Assembly: GCF_014901205.1 (NCBI RefSeq) | Contig: NZ_JACNMU010000001.1 | Location: 542,232 to 606,231 of the forward strand | Length of the DNA stretch: 64,000 nucleotides | Direction: 5' to 3' | Source: Meridianimarinicoccus sp. MJW13 | GTDB lineage: Bacteria > Pseudomonadota > Alphaproteobacteria > Rhodobacterales > Rhodobacteraceae | Shown here: one piece after another, positions 58,125 through 64,000 of the stretch | How the letters are laid out: each line of letters begins with the position of its first letter | Position numbering within the stretch: the first letter of the stretch is position 1 | Notes under the pieces: generated by a model | Databases searched by the model: none | Seen by the model: the letters and a program-made list of their open reading frames with translations, nothing else | What the model was told of the DNA's origin: nothing | Translations under genes and position numbers: made by a program

Positions 58125-59233
58125 GTCGAGTTCCGGGCGAAACGGGCTTTCCACAGGGCTTCCTCGTATTCCGACGCGGCGGTGCTGTCCCAGACCACGC
58201 CGCCGCCGACGTTCAGGGTGGCCTGCCCGTTTTCCACCATCAGGGTGCGGATGGCCACGTTGAACTCGGACCGCCCGTCCGGTGCGGCCCAGCCGATGGT
58301 ACCGCAATAGATCTCGCGCGGTTCGGGTTCCAGATCGGCCAGAACCTCCATCGCGCGCAGCTTAGGGGCGCCGGTCACCGACCCGCAGGGAAACAGCGCC
58401 CGCAGGATTGCGCCCAGACCGCAGTCCGGCAACAGCTCCGCAGCCACCCGCGACACCATCTGGTGCACCGTGGCATAGGTTTCCACCGCGAACAGCTCGG
58501 GCACATGCACTGAACCGGGCCGCGACACCCGGCTGATGTCATTGCGCAAAAGGTCCACGATCATCAGGTTCTCGGCCAGGTTTTTCTCGTCGGCCATCAG
58601 GAAGGCCCGCGCCGCCGCATCGGCCCCCGGATCCGCGTGGCGCGGCTGGGTGCCCTTCATCGGTCTTGTCTCGATCCGCCCTTCGGCATCGGTGCGAAAG
58701 AACAACTCGGGCGAACGGCTGAGCAAGTCGGGCAGGCCCTCCTGCCGCACCAGCACACCATGGCCCACCGGCTGCGCAGCGGCCAGCGCGGCATAAAGCG
58801 CGCCGCTGTCGCCCTCTACCTCGGCCTGCATCGGGAAGGTCAGATTGGCCTGATACAGATCGCCGGCCCCGATCAGCCCGTGCAACCGGTCAAAGGCCGC
58901 CGCATAGCGGGCCGCGTCCCACGTCGGCACCAACCGGCCCAGCCGTGCGCCCGGCGTCAGCACCGGGGCGGCCTGCGGCCCGGCGAATACCCCGAAACAC
59001 AGCAGCGGCAGGCGGCGATGCCCCGGCATCCGGGGCGCCAGCCGCGCCTCAAGCGCATAGCCCAGCTCATAACTGGCATAACCCGCCAGCCAGAACCCCG
59101 CCGCCCGCGCCGCATCCAGCGCCGCCAGGGCCGCTGGCACGGCTTCGGCCGTCGTTGCCAAGATCAGCCGGATCGGATCGGCAAACCCTGCCGCACCGCC
59201 CTCCGGCCCGTGATCGAAAATGATGTCTCGCAC
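58121..59233 (-). CDS. pabB: Aminodeoxychorismate synthase component I
   Basis: A 370-residue chorismate-utilising enzyme that adds the amino group to chorismate for p-aminobenzoate synthesis. MKGTQPRHADPGADAAARAF around residue 190, VDLLRNDISRVSRPGSVHVP, and the C-terminal FPCGSVTGAPKLRAMEVLAD plus EPREIYCGTIGWAAPDGRSE are diagnostic of PabB/TrpE proteins; the PCGSVTGAPK form favours PabB. The glutaminase partner PabA is not in the window. The start is most likely GTG at 59233 (RDIIFDHGPEGG); a codon 19 positions upstream is less likely. Confidence 0.9.
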   Translation of the reverse strand: MRDIIFDHGPEGGAAGFADPIRLILATTAEAVPAALAALDAARAAGFWLAGYASYELGYALEARLAPRMPGHRRLPLLCFGVFAGPQAAPVLTPGARLGRLVPTWDAARYAAAFDRLHGLIGAGDLYQANLTFPMQAEVEGDSGALYAALAAAQPVGHGVLVRQEGLPDLLSRSPELFFRTDAEGRIETRPMKGTQPRHADPGADAAARAFLMADEKNLAENLMIVDLLRNDISRVSRPGSVHVPELFAVETYATVHQMVSRVAAELLPDCGLGAILRALFPCGSVTGAPKLRAMEVLADLEPEPREIYCGTIGWAAPDGRSEFNVAIRTLMVENGQATLNVGGGVVWDSTAASEYEEALWKARFARNST

Positions 59234-59420
59234 CCGGTTCCCCTGCCCCGCACGCCTTGGGCTATAGCGCCTGGTGGCCCCGCCCGACAACGGTCAAGCG
59301 ACATCCATCTGCCTGATCCGGCCCTGCCGCCGTCGCTCCGGCGGCGGCTGCGTCCCCCCGCCCCGTGCGGCCCGCGCGCAGCCACACCCCTGCCGCACGG
59401 GAAAAACCGCACGCGTGCCC

Positions 59421-59448
59421 TTGCGCCGGGTCTGGCCTTGTCTATAAC
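59421..59448 (+). promoter_or_regulatory. Likely sigma-70-type promoter of carB
   Basis: TTGCGC (59421-59426), 16 bases, then TATAAC (59443-59448), about 60 bases before the carB ATG. The 270 bases between pabB and carB otherwise hold GC-rich sequence with an imperfect hairpin (GTGCGG...CCGCAC near 59367-59399) and no gene that I can support. Confidence 0.5.
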
Positions 59449-59506
59449 CCGCGAGGATTTGGGCGCAGCGGGGCGCCCGACTCGTGGGACATAAAGGGAC
59501 ACCGAC

Positions 59507-62827
<3,321 letters not shown>

Positions 62828-62851
62828 GTCCTACTACCCAAGATTGGAAAA

Positions 62852-62876
62852 GCCGCCCTTCGGGGCGGCCTTTTTT
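62852..62876 (+). terminator. Rho-independent terminator of carB
   Basis: GCCGCCC and GGGCGGC pair around TTCG, a stable tetraloop, and six T follow. It begins 25 bases after the carB stop. Confidence 0.93.
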
Positions 62877-62880
62877 GTGA

Positions 62881-63236
62881 ATGCTCTCACGTACGCTCTG
62901 GCAACCTCATATCTGCCCGGTCTCGCAGGCAGAAAAAAAGCCCATTCGTCTGAGACCCTCGGCAAGTTCGTTCTGATTCAACAGTACCGCACATGGTCAA
63001 TTTTCCTGCCATCCCGAATCGCCATGTCGCAAAGAATGGAATGAGCCACAGCAACGACCGCTCACCGCGGTCAGGCCGGCGTCCGGCAGAAACACTCTGA
63101 TGGCGGCTTTGGGTCCAAGTAACCGATGCTGCATCATGTATCGACGGCAGCTATGCGCAGGTGATTGCGAGCGTTTGGGCCCTATAGCTTTGGGGTAGCT
63201 TCAGGTTGGGAGCAGAAACCTATCTGAAGCTGCCCC
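62881..63236. other. Non-coding AT-richer stretch after carB
   Basis: About 350 bases with lower GC than the preceding 60 kb. The only open frame (62844-63044, 66 codons) runs through the carB terminator and resembles nothing known to me. No tRNA-like cloverleaf or clear direct repeat was found by eye. The right end carries a long inverted repeat described separately. It marks the border between core chromosome and an apparently acquired segment. Confidence 0.55.
63192..63236. repeat. Long inverted repeat abutting the 3' end of the HEPN-motif gene
   Basis: GGGGTAGCTTCAG (63192-63204) and CTGAAGCTGCCCC (63224-63236) are complements with one mismatch, separated by 19 bases. A nested pair, CCTATCT and AGATAGG, spans the edge of the right arm into the gene's stop codon. 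No T-run follows on the minus strand, so it is a hairpin of uncertain role, perhaps protecting the transcript end. Confidence 0.6.
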
Positions 63237-63893
63237 TTAGATAGGATAGAGCATTTCCCCGCCTTTCCATTCGAAAGCCGAGTAGACCTCGAGTAGTGTG
63301 TTGCGCAGGACGTCGATAGTTTGCACTGACACGTCTATTGCACCGTAGTGGCCATCAGACATCGTCGTGCCAAATTTATTACCCTTCAAGCCCTTGTTTA
63401 CGAGAACGGCACCTTCAATACCGATTTTGGATTTATCAACCTCCTTCAGATCTATTTTCCTTCCATAGTGCTCGCCCTTGGATCGGTCTTCGGCATGCTG
63501 AATTGAGTTGCGAATTCCTCGCAAATCGGGAAGAGAAACGCCAAAATTCTCGTGAATGTCATTTACAGTAGTTGGTGCGCCTGGGTCTTTCGCTATGTCC
63601 CCCAGAAATTTGTCAAACAAATCCAATGCGTGAATGAACGCCTTCGCAAAGATAAATGGAGGCATTCTCAGAAAGCTCGGAGGCAAAAATCCGCGCTCCC
63701 ACATCTGGCGCCGAACTTTAGCATCCACAAGAAGTTTTCTTTTGTCGCATTCCGCTATAAATCCCTCATTCGATATTCCCTTTGCCATCATACCATCTGG
63801 AAACAATTTCGATTCTACTTCACGGGAAATTCTAACGCGAGCCTCAAACTCGTCCGCTTGGCTTTCCATAGCTTGCCTAGGGTCAGGACCCAT
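63237..63893 (-). CDS. Unrecognised protein with a HEPN-like R-N-x3-H motif
   Basis: About 218 residues, with codon use and base composition clearly more AT-rich than neighbours, a sign of transfer. I recognise no family by overall likeness. The central and C-terminal parts are helical, and GIRNSIQHAEDRSKGE contains R-N-S-I-Q-H (Arg128 to His133 with this start), which fits the RX4-6H motif of HEPN ribonucleases, where Asn often follows the Arg. A helix before it (FAKAFIHALDLFDKFLGDIA) would suit the four-helix HEPN fold. The ATG at 63893 is preferred; a GTG at 63920 lies inside the putative end of the insertion sequence. No partner antitoxin is visible, and the hairpin closes the 3' end. Confidence 0.6.
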   Translation of the reverse strand: MGPDPRQAMESQADEFEARVRISREVESKLFPDGMMAKGISNEGFIAECDKRKLLVDAKVRRQMWERGFLPPSFLRMPPFIFAKAFIHALDLFDKFLGDIAKDPGAPTTVNDIHENFGVSLPDLRGIRNSIQHAEDRSKGEHYGRKIDLKEVDKSKIGIEGAVLVNKGLKGNKFGTTMSDGHYGAIDVSVQTIDVLRNTLLEVYSAFEWKGGEMLYPI

Positions 63894-63913
63894 TGATTTC
63901 CGTTTGCTGGCGT

Positions 63914-64000
63914 GATTCACGGCTCAAAAACGAGCGGTGAACATGTCTGATCTTTTCTGGCTGACTGACGTGCAAATGGCGCGTCTTGAGCCTTTCTTCC
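63914..64000 (+). mobile_element. Left end of an IS5-type insertion sequence, cut by window edge
   Basis: The transposase start at 63943 shows that an insertion sequence enters from the right. Just before it, GATTCACGGCTC (63914-63925) and GAGCGGTGAAC (from 63932) form an imperfect inverted repeat. The outer arm may be the terminal repeat, but its partner at the other end is outside the window, so the exact border is not proven. Confidence 0.55.
63943..64000 (+). CDS. IS5-family transposase, N-terminal fragment
   Basis: Nineteen codons read MSDLFWLTDVQMARLEPFF before the window ends. This opening (M-S-D-x-F-W-L-T-x-x-Q-M-A-R-L-x-P-F-F) is the standard N-terminus of IS5-group transposases common in Rhodobacteraceae. 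Catalytic residues lie further on and cannot be checked, so whether the element is intact is unknown. Confidence 0.8.
   Translation, partial: MSDLFWLTDVQMARLEPFF

Noticed and set aside
62844..63044. A 66-codon frame after carB
   Set aside because: It starts before the carB terminator and reads through its stem; the composition and sequence do not suggest a protein.

Overview
The window is a piece of a GC-rich alphaproteobacterial chromosome, most likely from the family Rhodobacteraceae (genus not determinable by eye). Signs are the aerobic cobalamin gene set (cobW, cobN, cobO) with a B12 riboswitch, a separate MnmD methyltransferase next to an MnmC-like oxidoreductase, the flagellar order flgE-flgK-flgL-flgI, the sfsA-map pair, frequent GTG/TTG starts with 4-base overlaps, and a dispersed intergenic repeat containing GGAGTATTTT downstream of several genes. 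No rRNA, tRNA or CRISPR array was recognised. Genes are tightly packed and mostly housekeeping.

Layout. 1-12.3 kb: cobalamin and cobalt block (riboswitch, CbiM-type permease, CobW, a GNAT, CobN; later CobO, two tandem Lin0512-family proteins and an outer-membrane-like protein), interrupted by an endonuclease/phosphatase-fold protein, a small lipoprotein, a polytopic membrane protein behind a perfect ATTC-N8-GAAT type operator, and an LrgA/LrgB pair. 12.4-25 kb: tRNA modification (MnmC-like/MnmD, TrmO, RluE-type), an EamA exporter, lytic transglycosylase, DapA, SmpB, mercaptopyruvate sulfurtransferase, the PII-AmtB ammonium operon and class A penicillin-binding protein. 25-34.5 kb: MlaA-MlaC, a type I secretion ATPase plus HlyD adaptor without visible substrate, RidA, a FemAB-like GNAT, pterin dehydratase, peroxiredoxin, a ferredoxin-reductase-type flavoprotein and RsmD. 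34.7-48.5 kb: orphan TRAP binding protein, Map, SfsA, a CinA-like/GNAT/AhpD/OmpA operon, 2,4-dienoyl-CoA reductase, a lipoprotein, IlvD, a CPBP protease, AccD-FolC. 48.5-53.4 kb: flagellar operon flgE-K-L-I. 53.5-62.9 kb: a membrane pentapeptide-repeat protein, AspRS with an apparent in-frame insertion, PabB-PabC and CarB.

The last 1.1 kb changes character: it is AT-richer, holds a 350-base non-coding stretch, an unrecognised gene with a HEPN-like R-N-x3-H motif, and the first codons of an IS5-type transposase running off the edge. This is the most accessory-looking part of the window.

The most interesting items are the HEPN-motif gene beside the insertion sequence, the SqrR/BigR-like operator in front of the 7.8 kb membrane protein gene, the AT-rich insert inside aspS, the tandem Lin0512 paralogues coupled to cobO, and the pentapeptide-repeat membrane protein with a shifted base composition. 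All function calls rest on reading motifs; no database search was run.
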